This document shows positions 6,951-13,635 of a stretch of 25,298 bases of DNA, in pieces. The notes below the pieces were generated by a model. It did no database searches and was not told the origin of the DNA. It was given only the letters and a program-made list of their open reading frames with translations. The stretch comes from JAWPNA01 sp045402695. GTDB lineage: Bacteria; Acidobacteriota; Polarisedimenticolia; JACPZX01; DASXTC01. Position numbers and translations under genes: made by a program. The DNA is taken from the NCBI GenBank assembly GCA_045402695.1, contig JAWPNA010000440.1:1-25298 (forward strand), given 5' to 3'. Each line of letters opens with the position of its first letter. The stretch's first letter is position 1.

Positions 6951-7341
6951 ATGCGCTCAGCTTTTCTTTTTCAGAGCCCCTTCCTCGCATGGCGCTAGCG
7001 GGCAGTTTCGTGGGCGGGCTATCAGTCACTCGTGCCAGCCATCCTCCATCGCAGGCGAGGCATTTGACGTCTGACAGAGATAACGTTGAGGCCATCAAGA
7101 TTCAGGCCGCAGCCACCTGAACCATCGGCACCACGCTCCTAGGCTGCAGCGGGTTAGAATGCCAGCTAATCTACGTCGGCGTCAAATCGGTAGAATGATG
7201 GTTGCTGATACCACTCTGATACCACTCCATCCCGATCTAGGACGATGTAGGAGGATCAACCGGAGGTGCCGGATCGTCTAAGTCCTTGTCTTTAGTGCTG
7301 GATGTATCTTCCTGTGTTTTCCTAGGTTTAGCTTCATCCCC
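6951..7341. other. Non-coding right end of the island
   Basis: No gene is supported. The stretch contains an inverted repeat ATTTGACG (7062-7069) / CGTCAAAT (7180-7187), the word TAGAATG twice (7155-7161, 7191-7197), and the tandem GGTATCAG site at 7205-7228. Such a cluster of short repeats beside an att core is what integrase and excisionase binding regions look like; this is inference. Confidence 0.4.
7205..7228 (-). repeat. Tandem GGTATCAG site, right arm of the inverted pair
   Basis: On the minus strand two GGTATCAG octamers (plus-strand positions 7216-7223 and 7205-7212) repeat with an 11-bp period. It is inverted relative to 4816-4839, with 21 of 24 identities. It lies about 115 bp from the tRNA-Thr scar, a distance compatible with integrase arm-type sites. 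Confidence 0.6.
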
Positions 7342-7386
7342 TTCGTAATCAGCAGGCCGTCGGTTCGACCCCGACCGCCGGCTCCA
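7342..7386 (+). pseudogene. tRNA-Thr(CGU) 3' half: attachment-site scar of a genomic island
   Basis: The segment has the anticodon loop TTCGTAA (anticodon CGT), the 3' anticodon-stem strand TCAGC, the variable region, and a perfect T-arm: GTCGG (7359-7363), loop TTCGACC, CCGAC (7371-7375). The acceptor strand CGCCGGC (7376-7382), discriminator T and encoded CCA (7384-7386) follow. The sequence 5' of 7342 does not supply the GCTGA anticodon strand, a D-arm or the GCCGGCG acceptor strand, so this is only a 3' half. Tyrosine integrases that target tRNA genes leave exactly this: the intact tRNA at one end and a duplicated 3' fragment at the other. The orientation places the inserted DNA to the left and the original chromosome to the right. 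Confidence 0.85.
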
Positions 7387-7420
7387 GCTCGCCTCCCAGT
7401 CAAGCCCCTGCCTCGTAGCA

Positions 7421-7428
7421 GTCCTCTT
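7421..7428 (+). repeat. IS66 target-site duplication, left (GTCCTCTT)
   Basis: Eight bases GTCCTCTT immediately before the left inverted repeat are repeated exactly at 10473-10480 after the outer right repeat. Eight base pairs is the duplication length characteristic of IS66-family elements. Confidence 0.9.
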
Positions 7429-7451
7429 GTAAGCGGTCACGCAGCGGCGTT
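7429..7451 (+). repeat. IS66 left terminal inverted repeat
   Basis: Starts GTAAGCGGTCAC, the GTAAGCG tip typical of IS66 ends. It matches the reverse complement of 10450-10472 at 19 of 23 positions. Confidence 0.85.
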
Positions 7452-7517
7452 CTTCCCGTCGGCCCTCGCGGCGGCTACGAATCGGCGTGCGCCGGACATC
7501 CCGGCGCAGCTTAGCCG

Positions 7518-7811
7518 ATGGCGAGGAGGAAGGGAGTGCCCAAGAGCCGCACGGGTCGCCTGCGACGTAACGAGAAACAGTGGACAGCAATTCTTCGGCG
7601 ATTTGAGGCGAGCGGACTCGACTCGAGAGAGTTCTGCCGCCGCTACCGCCTGGCGCTGAGCAGTTTCCACCGTTGGCGACACCGGTTGCGGCCGCGCCCT
7701 CCGGCGGGCTTCGTCGAGCTCGTTCCCTCCGCTCCCGCCGACGCGGCGTCGACGGGCTGGTCGCTTGAGGTCTCGTTGCCAAATGGTGCGAGCCTCCGGT
7801 TCCGGGCGTAA
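7518..7811 (+). CDS. tnpA: IS66 accessory protein TnpA (helix-turn-helix)
   Basis: 97 residues with the standard IS66 TnpA layout: a basic N-terminus (RRNEKQWTAILRRFEASGLD), the helix-turn-helix SREFCRRYRLALSSFHRWRH at 36-55, and a short beta segment GFVELVPS leading to a C-terminus ending SLRFRA. TnpA is one of two small accessory proteins required together with TnpC for transposition of IS66-type elements. It is the first gene after the left end. The stop lies 3 bp before the tnpB start, so the two are translated from one message. The frame is intact. Confidence 0.9.
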   Translation: MARRKGVPKSRTGRLRRNEKQWTAILRRFEASGLDSREFCRRYRLALSSFHRWRHRLRPRPPAGFVELVPSAPADAASTGWSLEVSLPNGASLRFRA

Positions 7812-7814
7812 GCG

Positions 7815-8141
7815 ATGTGCCTTGCGCCGTCACCGCGGATAATCCTGGCCTACCACGAGCCGGTGGACATGAGGAAATCCTTCCGGGGGTTGGTGGCCCT
7901 GGTGAAGGGCGTGCTCGAGGAGGACCCGCTGTCGGGCTCTCTGTACGTGTTCTTCAACCGCCGCGGAAACTACGTGAAGCTCGTGACGTGGGATCGGACG
8001 GGATACTGCCTGTTCGCGAAGCAGCTCGAGCAGGGTCGCTTCCATCTTCCGTCGGGCGAATCGAAGCAAGAGATCAGCGAGCAAGCGTTTCGATTGATTC
8101 TCGATGGAATAGCGCTTGGCAAACGACGAGCGATGCGATAG
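7815..8141 (+). CDS. tnpB: IS66 accessory protein TnpB (Orf2)
   Basis: 108 residues carrying the invariant TnpB_IS66 motifs: YHEPVDMRKSFRGLVALV at 13-30, LYVFFNRRGNYVKLVTWDRT at 43-62, and GYCLFAKQLEQGRF at 63-76. The length is normal for the family. It is an essential accessory factor of IS66 transposition whose biochemical role is not well defined. It lies 3 bp after tnpA and 9 bp before tnpC. The reading frame is intact, although the tnpC downstream is not. Confidence 0.93.
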   Translation: MCLAPSPRIILAYHEPVDMRKSFRGLVALVKGVLEEDPLSGSLYVFFNRRGNYVKLVTWDRTGYCLFAKQLEQGRFHLPSGESKQEISEQAFRLILDGIALGKRRAMR

Positions 8142-8150
8142 AAAGAGCGC

Positions 8151-9717
8151 ATGTCGTTCGAGGAGCAAGCAGCGACGCTGACTCCCACGGAGGTCGTCGC
8201 CTTGCTCATCGCACACCAGCAGCTCACGGCCCGCGTTGAGGAGCTGACGCATCAAGTCGAGTGGTTCAAGCGCCAACTGTTCGGTTCGAAGTCCGAGCGT
8301 CGCCCCGGTGAGCCGGACGGACGTCAGCAGTTCTTGGGCGAATGGACCCAGGACCGATCGGCCGCTGTCGATACGACCGTCGTGGTCGCGGAGCATCAGC
8401 GTTGACGCGGGAGCCAAGAGCAAGAGGACGACACCGACGAAGACGGCCTGCGGTTCGACGAGTCGGTGCCGGTGGAGGAGATTCGAATTCCCAGTCCGAA
8501 GCCGGCCGACGACGAGCACGAGGTCATCTCGGAGAAGACGACGTACCTTCTGGCCCAGCGTCCCGGTTCCTACGTGATCCTCAAGTACGTGCGCGAAGTG
8601 ATCAAGCGACGGGAGGACGGCACGCTGTCGTGTCCACCTGCGCCGGCGTCCGTGTTGGGGAAGAGCTTCGCGGACGTGAGCTTGCTTGCGGGCCTGCTTC
8701 TCGACAAGTTCCGGTTTCACCTGCCGCTCTACCGGCAACACCAGCGGTTGGAAGCCGCCGGGATCCGGCTGGCCCGATCGACACTGACCGGGCTGGCGCA
8801 TCGATCGGTGGAGCTGCTGGAGCCGATCTACGATGCGCAGGTTGCGTCGGTGCTGACGAGTCAGGTGCTCGCGATGGACGAAACCCCGATCAAGGCCGGG
8901 CGGACGAGCCCGGGAAAGATGAGGGCCGCTTATTTCTGGCCCGTGTACGGAGACAAACAGGAAGTCGTGTTTCCGTTCTCGGAGTCCCGAGCCGGGGCGA
9001 TGGTGCGTGAGGTCTTGGGAGAGTACCGGGGGGTGCTGCTCAGCGACGGCTACCAAGCGTACGAACGGTACGCCGCCCAGGTCAACGGCGTCGTCCACGC
9101 CCAATGTTGGTCGCACACACGCCGCGGCTTCGTGAAGGCCGAAGACATCGAGCCGCAGCTGACGACCCGTGGCGCTCGAGCTCATCCGGAAGCTGTACGA
9201 AGAGGAAGCTCGGCTCAAGCGGAAAGCCCTGGACGGCACGATGCAGTTGGAGCACCGGACGCAGCGATGCAAGCCCATCGTGGACGAATTCTTCGATTGG
9301 CTGAAGCGAGTGCTCGAAGAGCGCGTGCTGCTCCAGTCGAACCCGTTCACCGAGGCCGCGAACTACGCGGTGGCGAGAGAAGCGGGGCTACGGGTGTTTC
9401 TCGAATACCCGAACGTGTCGGTCGATACGAATCACCTCGAACGGGAGATCCGGCCGATCGCGTTGGGCCGCAAGAATTGGCTCTTCTGCTGGACCGAGGT
9501 CGGAGCCAAGTACGTCGGGATCGTCCAGAGCCTACTGGCGACCTGCCGGCTTCAGGGGATCGACCCGTACACGTACTTGGTGGACGTCCTGCAACGAGTC
9601 GACCGCCATCCCATCGCGGAAGTCGCCAAACTGACGCCGCGGCTGTGGAAGGAGCACTACGCCGACGATCCGATGCGGTCAGACCTCGACCGCCTGGTCA
9701 AGCGCGCCGTTTCTTGA
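8151..9717 (+). pseudogene. tnpC: IS66 DDE transposase TnpC, disrupted by a stop codon and a frameshift
   Basis: Conceptually about 522 residues, the normal TnpC length. The N-terminal coiled coil and LFGSKSE motif (WFKRQLFGSKSERRPGE, residues 40-56) are followed by an in-frame TGA at 8403-8405. The frame reopens and covers the zinc-finger region and the catalytic core: first Asp in LAMDETPIKAG (codon 8877-8879) and second Asp in LLSDGYQAYERYA (9045-9047). After CWSHTRRGFVKAEDIEPQL the reading shifts between about 9135 and 9165. The other frame continues with ALELIRKLYEEEARL and the catalytic Glu in NHLEREIRPIALGRKNWLF (9439-9441), ending VKRAVS. All DDE residues survive, so the damage is recent, or is sequencing error in an assembly. 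Confidence 0.9.
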
Positions 9718-9725
9718 CCGGATAC
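9705..9725 (-). repeat. Inner IS66 right-end repeat overlapping the tnpC stop
   Basis: Reverse complement starts GTATCCGGTCAAGAAACG and matches the outer right end (10452-10472) at 19 of 21 positions, with an uninterrupted 16-base identity. It overlaps the last codons of tnpC, where the right end of an ordinary IS66 would be. No GTCCTCTT duplication follows it, so this is not the end used in the present insertion. Confidence 0.75.
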
Positions 9726-9869
9726 GCCGCCTGAAGGCCAAGCACTCGAAACAACGACCGCGTTCCAGTCCAATGGAGTCGTGGGTACCGTGTCGAACCG
9801 TCGGGACCACGCAGGCAACACTCGAAAGTCGTCGTCGAGAGACACGGATTGGGTTTTGGCGAGGCACAC

Positions 9870-9884
9870 GTCCAGCCTGGACGG
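9870..9884 (+). promoter_or_regulatory. Perfect palindrome upstream of the passenger gene
   Basis: CGTCCAG-C-CTGGACG is a 15-bp perfect inverted repeat about 82 nt upstream of the passenger ATG. It may be an operator brought along with the gene. No confident sigma-70 boxes were found around it. Confidence 0.3.
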
Positions 9885-9965
9885 ATACGGGGATGCAGTG
9901 TCAGAATCGCGGACTATCAGATCACGACAATCGCTCGCCAATTGAAAACGACTGAGGAGGAGACC

Positions 9966-10415
9966 ATGTTTGAAGCGCAGGGGACGACGACTCCGGGTAG
10001 GCCGTGGCATTTGTGGTTGATCGGGATTATCGGAGGCCTGTGGAGTTCGATCGGTGTGCTGTCCTTCATACTCACGCAGATGAACGTCGAAGCTGTCATG
10101 AGCCGGTTTCCTCCGCAGCAACGCGAGTACTTCGAATCGTTCCCGTTGTGGGCCGTTGCGTTCTGGGCGATCGGCGTGTTCGGTGGCATGATCGGGTGCC
10201 TCCTGTTGCTTCTCAAGAACCGCCTCGCGTTTCATGTCTTGCTCGCCTCGGTGATCGGGGCGATCGTTACCAATCTCGGCGGCTTGTTTCTTCTTGGCGG
10301 GATGGAGGTGATGGGCGGAACGAGTGCGTTGGGTTTCACCGTATTCCCCATTATCTTCGCCGCATTCCTGGCGTATTACGCTCGTGCGATGAGCAAGAAG
10401 GGCGTGCTCAGCTAG
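9966..10415 (+). CDS. IS66 passenger: four-helix integral membrane protein
   Basis: 149 residues starting at an ATG preceded by a strong ribosome site (GAGGAGGAG). Four hydrophobic segments lie near residues 14-36 (WHLWLIGIIGGLWSS...), 59-83 (FPLWAVAFWAIGVFGGM...), 88-112 and 121-141 (FTVFPIIFAAFLAYYARA). The pattern RPWHLW, FP.WAVAFWAIGV and GGMEVMGG recurs in a widespread small membrane family, often annotated hypothetical or (without proof) sugar transporter; this is from memory. An earlier in-frame start at 9849 lacks a ribosome site. The gene lies wholly between the two IS66 right ends and has no relation to transposition. I cannot assign a substrate. Confidence 0.8.
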   Translation: MFEAQGTTTPGRPWHLWLIGIIGGLWSSIGVLSFILTQMNVEAVMSRFPPQQREYFESFPLWAVAFWAIGVFGGMIGCLLLLLKNRLAFHVLLASVIGAIVTNLGGLFLLGGMEVMGGTSALGFTVFPIIFAAFLAYYARAMSKKGVLS

Positions 10416-10449
10416 CTTGAGAGGATTCGATTCCCCCTTCGTCGCATCG

Positions 10450-10472
10450 AACGCCGTTTCTTGACCGCCTAC
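10450..10472 (-). repeat. IS66 outer right terminal inverted repeat
   Basis: Reverse complement begins GTAGGCGGTCAAGAAACG and pairs with the left end 7429-7451 at 19 of 23 positions. It is immediately followed by the target duplication, so it is the end used in this insertion. Confidence 0.88.
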
Positions 10473-10480
10473 GTCCTCTT
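10473..10480 (+). repeat. IS66 target-site duplication, right (GTCCTCTT)
   Basis: Exact copy of 7421-7428, directly abutting the outer right inverted repeat. Confidence 0.9.
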
Positions 10481-10504
10481 CGCACGGCAGACGTTCTTGG
10501 GGCC

Positions 10505-10521
10505 AGAGAGGATTCCTCTCT
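10505..10521. repeat. Inverted repeat AGAGAGGA-T-TCCTCTCT between IS66 and the DoxX-like gene
   Basis: A perfect 8-bp inverted repeat with a single central base, about 130 nt beyond the stop of the minus-strand DoxX-like gene. The loop is too tight for a standard terminator unless the inner pairs melt, so a binding site is equally possible. The rest of 10481-10648 shows nothing recognisable. Confidence 0.3.
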
Positions 10522-10648
10522 CACAGAATGCCAGACAGCTCGTGTATCCCCCCGGAACCGTGACAAGCTGTCGCTGCCTATTCCCAGCTACCGGGGCGGC
10601 CTCATATCGCGGGGGAAGTTGTCGTGACCACGGTGCGCCTCGCATGGA

Positions 10649-11137
10649 TCAATTATTTCGGGATGGCTCGACCACGATCCGCCCGCCGCGGACCGTGGCC
10701 CCCACGACGATCCCCGCGCTGAGCAGGACCAGATTCTTGATGATGTACTGCCCTTCCAAGGTCGGCGCGTAAGGTATCCGCACAAAAACTTCGCTTGGGA
10801 ACAGGACGACTGGCGTCAGCGTGCCAAGCATTTGTAGATACATCAGCAGCAAAACCCCCCGAAGTCCGCGCCCGACGAGCAGTCCGACCCCGATCAGGCA
10901 TTCCGACGCTGCCAACATCGGGAGTGAAACCGAGGGAGGGATCAAACCGCCGGACAAGGCACTCATGGTGCGATGTGCCAACTCTTGCGCGGGGCTCACA
11001 TCCGGAAAGAACTTCAACGCTCCAAACCAGAGAAATACTGTGCCCAAGCTGAGGCGCAGCAGGACCAAGCCAAAGCGGGCCATCCATTTGATGACTGCCA
11101 AGTCCGCACTCCGCAGGGCACGTCTGTTGATGTGCAT
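10649..11137 (-). CDS. DoxX/DUF417-like inner-membrane protein
   Basis: 162 residues from the ATG at 11137, chosen over the upstream in-frame ATG at 11236 because GAGGGG precedes it at a normal distance and the extra 33 residues are not family-like. Four hydrophobic helices lie at about 20-44 (LLRLSLGTVFLWFGALKFFP), 72-90, 92-113 and 130-149 (YIIKNLVLLSAGIVVGATVR). The opening RLSLGTVFLWFGALKF and closing GQYIIKNLVLLSAG are typical of the DoxX/DUF417 (YkgB-like) superfamily, small membrane proteins linked in some cases to oxidative stress or respiration. The gene is 182 bp downstream of the VWFA-protein stop on the same strand and may be separately transcribed. It is the first chromosomal gene to the right of the IS. 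Confidence 0.8.
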   Translation of the reverse strand: MHINRRALRSADLAVIKWMARFGLVLLRLSLGTVFLWFGALKFFPDVSPAQELAHRTMSALSGGLIPPSVSLPMLAASECLIGVGLLVGRGLRGVLLLMYLQMLGTLTPVVLFPSEVFVRIPYAPTLEGQYIIKNLVLLSAGIVVGATVRGGRIVVEPSRNN

Positions 11138-11319
11138 GGGCGATCCCCTCTCAGACCATCCACTTCGACAAGTCCCACCTGTTCGGGCCTCCTTCAAGCA
11201 TCGCTTCGTACGATATCGCCCCGAGACTTGTGACACACGGGCAGCCCCGCCGCGTTCCTCCCGTGCAGCGTTGCGGTCACCGAGGCGGATCTCGATCGAA
11301 TGCTCGCTTGTGAGCCGTC

Positions 11320-13464
11320 TCAGTCCACAGCGAGGTCGACCTCGCGCCTGATCGGCGCCTTCAAGCCTGCGCCGCTCACGTTGACCAGGAACTTGTAAAT
11401 CCCGTCGCCCAGCGTCCCGCCTCGGATCGCGGTCGAGACCTGGTAGCAGCCGGTCTCAGGGTCGGGTGGTTCGGTGATGATCAGATCCACGAAGTCCGAC
11501 ACCTTCGCGTCGCCGTCTCCCAGCAGCGCGCGGCTGAGATGAAGCGGGTTGTTGACGCTGGGCCCGGCCATGGCCGGAAGACACAGTGTGAAGCTCAACG
11601 CGGCATCCCGCGTCCGATCCATCCGGCGCTCCGGCTGTGGGATCATGCCGCGCGTGGAGAGGCTGTCGGTCAGGCCGATCGATCCCAGGCCTGATGTCAC
11701 GAGCAGGATTGCCGGCTCGCGGGTCCAGAGATAGAACTCGGAGAGAGTTCCCCCAGCCGCGACATCCGGCTTCAGCACGGTGAGTGGGGTGAGCCGCGCG
11801 CCGATCTCCAGCGTGATTGGGTCGAGCGCGATGAGCGAGAGAGTGTAGCTCCCCGGCGCCAGCGCGCAGCCGGTCTCGTAGATGAGCCGAGCCGTCTCGA
11901 CCTCCTCGCGCCGGATGCGCAGCGGCATCTCGTGGTCGAAGTCGCAGACCTGTTCGCCCTCGCTTGTCGTGACCCGACCGCGCAGTGCGACCCTTCCTTC
12001 GAGCCAGGCCTCGCCGGCCGGAAGCAGAGGCAGCGGGGCGATCGGGACTGTCGCCTTGATCAGCACCCTGCGCCCAGCGCCTGCGGAAGATTCCGGCCGC
12101 GTGGGGGCGAGGGCGAATGCCTCCGCCGCCACGGGAAGGCCATGAAACAGCGCCGGCGCGCGCAGCGCCGACTCCACCAGCCGGTCGCGGCGATCCTCGG
12201 CGCTCTGGTCGTTGTAATAAGGACGGTGGCGCACGGTAAGACCTGCTTCGCGGGCGCCCTGCTTGTCAGGTTTCAGCTTGACCAGAATGCTGTGGCGTTT
12301 GTTGTCGCCGCGCCCCTGGTATCGGTATCCGAGCAGGTAATAACAGGAGAGATCCCGCGATGCGCTTCCCAGAATGGCGCCCACGTCGTTGGATCTCTGG
12401 AGCGCCCGCCCTCCGGTCTCGACAGCGAGGGTCGTCTGCAGAGCTTGGGCCGAGTCGTTGCCGGCGCCTCGGCTCGAGCCGACCACGTCAGAGGTCAAGT
12501 CATCGGCGGTCATGCCCCCGGCGAACACCGTGTAGAACGAGACACCCGCGGTATTGGCTTCGGACGTCAGGCGCAGCATCTCGCGCGTCAGACTGATCCC
12601 TTCCTCGCCTGGAGTGACTGGTGTGAAGACGTAGTACTCCGCCCCCGGCTCCTGGCGGAGCGCCTCGGTGAAAAGGACCACCGCCTTGCGTCCCTTCAGG
12701 CCCGCCAGGGCCGGCATCAGGGTGGTGAGCGCCTCCAAGCTTCGGCGGCCCCGCATCTCTTCCGGGATCGCCCGGGCGCTCGCCGCTGCCCGACGGAAGC
12801 CACAATGCGGATCCCCGCAGGGCGTGTCATGTACCTCGCGGGCGTTGGCATTCTCCTCCATCACGTCGGTTTCGATCGTGGCGGGGTCCGCCCGCATCGC
12901 ATCGATCCGGGAGACCAGCAGCGCGGCGTCGGTGGTGAAATCCTGCACGAGACGCAGCCCGTTCTTGTAGGCCAGGATCATCAGGCGGTCAGCCGGATCG
13001 AGATGGCGCGCCACCTGATCCCGCGCTCCGCGCATGGCCAGACGCGATCCCGCCAGGGACATGTGCGAGAAGTCGAAGTAGATGACGATGTGGCGCGGCG
13101 CCCCGGGAAGCTCGCCACGCTCCCCGGGCTCCACAGCTTCCACGGATGGCGCCGCCGGCGATGTCGTCGCTGGGGCGCCGGCGGTTTGGGCCTGTGGGGC
13201 AATGGCGGCCGGCTCTTCACACACTTCCTCGAAGCTCTCGATATCGGAAGGGCCGACACTGACCCCGTCGATCCGCAGCTCGAAGTCGTCGCGCGTGAGA
13301 GACGTTACCGGCTGGTCCTTGCGATCCCGCACGACGACGTCAATGAGCACCAGATTCACCTGCACCTGCTCGGTTCCGGCGATCCGCTTGGGCGTCTCGG
13401 CCGCGGCGGCGCTGCCGGGCTGCCCCACCAGGAGCAGGGTAAAGATGATCCCAAACTTGGTCAT
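11320..13464 (-). CDS. Secreted VWFA-related domain protein (Acidobacteria type)
   Basis: 714 residues from the ATG at 13464, which begins a signal peptide (MTKFGIIFTLLLVGQPG, then Ala-rich); upstream in-frame ATGs lack this. The segment VNLVLIDVVVRDRKDQPVTS followed by LTRDDFELRIDG is the hallmark N-terminal strand region of the VWFA-related family TIGR03436, very abundant in Acidobacteriota. The VWA fold follows at roughly 125-380 (HIVIYFDFSHMSLAGSR, then GRKAVVLFTEAL and YYLLGYRYQGRGDNKRHSIL). The metal site reads DFSHMS rather than canonical DxSxS, as is common in this family. The C-terminal 330 residues are beta-rich and unassigned. It is likely exported; its role is unknown. It is divergent from the metalloprotease gene, with 171 bp between the two starts. 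Confidence 0.88.
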   Translation of the reverse strand: MTKFGIIFTLLLVGQPGSAAAAETPKRIAGTEQVQVNLVLIDVVVRDRKDQPVTSLTRDDFELRIDGVSVGPSDIESFEEVCEEPAAIAPQAQTAGAPATTSPAAPSVEAVEPGERGELPGAPRHIVIYFDFSHMSLAGSRLAMRGARDQVARHLDPADRLMILAYKNGLRLVQDFTTDAALLVSRIDAMRADPATIETDVMEENANAREVHDTPCGDPHCGFRRAAASARAIPEEMRGRRSLEALTTLMPALAGLKGRKAVVLFTEALRQEPGAEYYVFTPVTPGEEGISLTREMLRLTSEANTAGVSFYTVFAGGMTADDLTSDVVGSSRGAGNDSAQALQTTLAVETGGRALQRSNDVGAILGSASRDLSCYYLLGYRYQGRGDNKRHSILVKLKPDKQGAREAGLTVRHRPYYNDQSAEDRRDRLVESALRAPALFHGLPVAAEAFALAPTRPESSAGAGRRVLIKATVPIAPLPLLPAGEAWLEGRVALRGRVTTSEGEQVCDFDHEMPLRIRREEVETARLIYETGCALAPGSYTLSLIALDPITLEIGARLTPLTVLKPDVAAGGTLSEFYLWTREPAILLVTSGLGSIGLTDSLSTRGMIPQPERRMDRTRDAALSFTLCLPAMAGPSVNNPLHLSRALLGDGDAKVSDFVDLIITEPPDPETGCYQVSTAIRGGTLGDGIYKFLVNVSGAGLKAPIRREVDLAVD

Positions 13465-13559
13465 CCGATCGTCGTGCTCCGTCCGCGATGAGTCGGGCAT
13501 CAGGGTCAGCCGACCCCGGCTCGCCATTCTACGCCCAGACCAGGGAGGGGAAATCTTAG

Positions 13560-13588
13560 TTGACACTGATTTCATTCGGGTGTATACA
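13560..13588 (+). promoter_or_regulatory. Near-consensus sigma-70 promoter with palindrome over the -10 box
   Basis: TTGACA (13560-13565), a 17-bp spacer, and TATACA (13583-13588) drive the metalloprotease gene. The -10 box lies inside a perfect 10-bp palindrome GTGTATACAC (13580-13589), a candidate repressor site. In the leader, AGCAT (13595-13599) can pair with ATGCT (13609-13613). The ribosome site follows at 13623-13630. Confidence 0.7.
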
Positions 13589-13635
13589 CGTCCAAGCATT
13601 CACCCCGGATGCTCCTGGCCCAGAAGGAGGTCATC

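Larger units (their letters stand above)
7429..10472 (+). mobile_element. IS66-family insertion sequence with internal passenger gene
   Basis: 3044 bp bounded by 8-bp direct repeats GTCCTCTT and imperfect inverted repeats beginning GTA(A/G)GCGGTCA, 19 of 23 identical. It carries the IS66 gene set tnpA, tnpB and tnpC in order on the plus strand. Unlike the usual IS66 of about 2.5 kb, it has a second right-end repeat at 9705-9725 overlapping the end of tnpC, and the DNA between the inner and outer right ends holds an intact membrane-protein gene. Because the duplication flanks the outer end, the unit that transposed into this locus included the passenger. The transposase is broken (TGA and frameshift), so the copy is probably no longer autonomous. 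Confidence 0.88.

Noticed and set aside
7237..7833. 198-residue minus-strand ORF containing RRSGSNRRPADYE
   Set aside because: That peptide is the translated antisense of the tRNA-Thr 3' half, a well-known annotation artefact. The frame also crosses the IS66 end and runs antisense to tnpA.
7830..9350. 506-residue minus-strand ORF
   Set aside because: Antisense shadow of tnpB and tnpC in GC-rich DNA; composition is low-complexity Arg/Leu/His and no motif is present.
11932..13491. 519-residue plus-strand ORF
   Set aside because: Shadow of the VWFA-related gene on the opposite strand; no domain, while the minus strand has signal peptide and family motifs.
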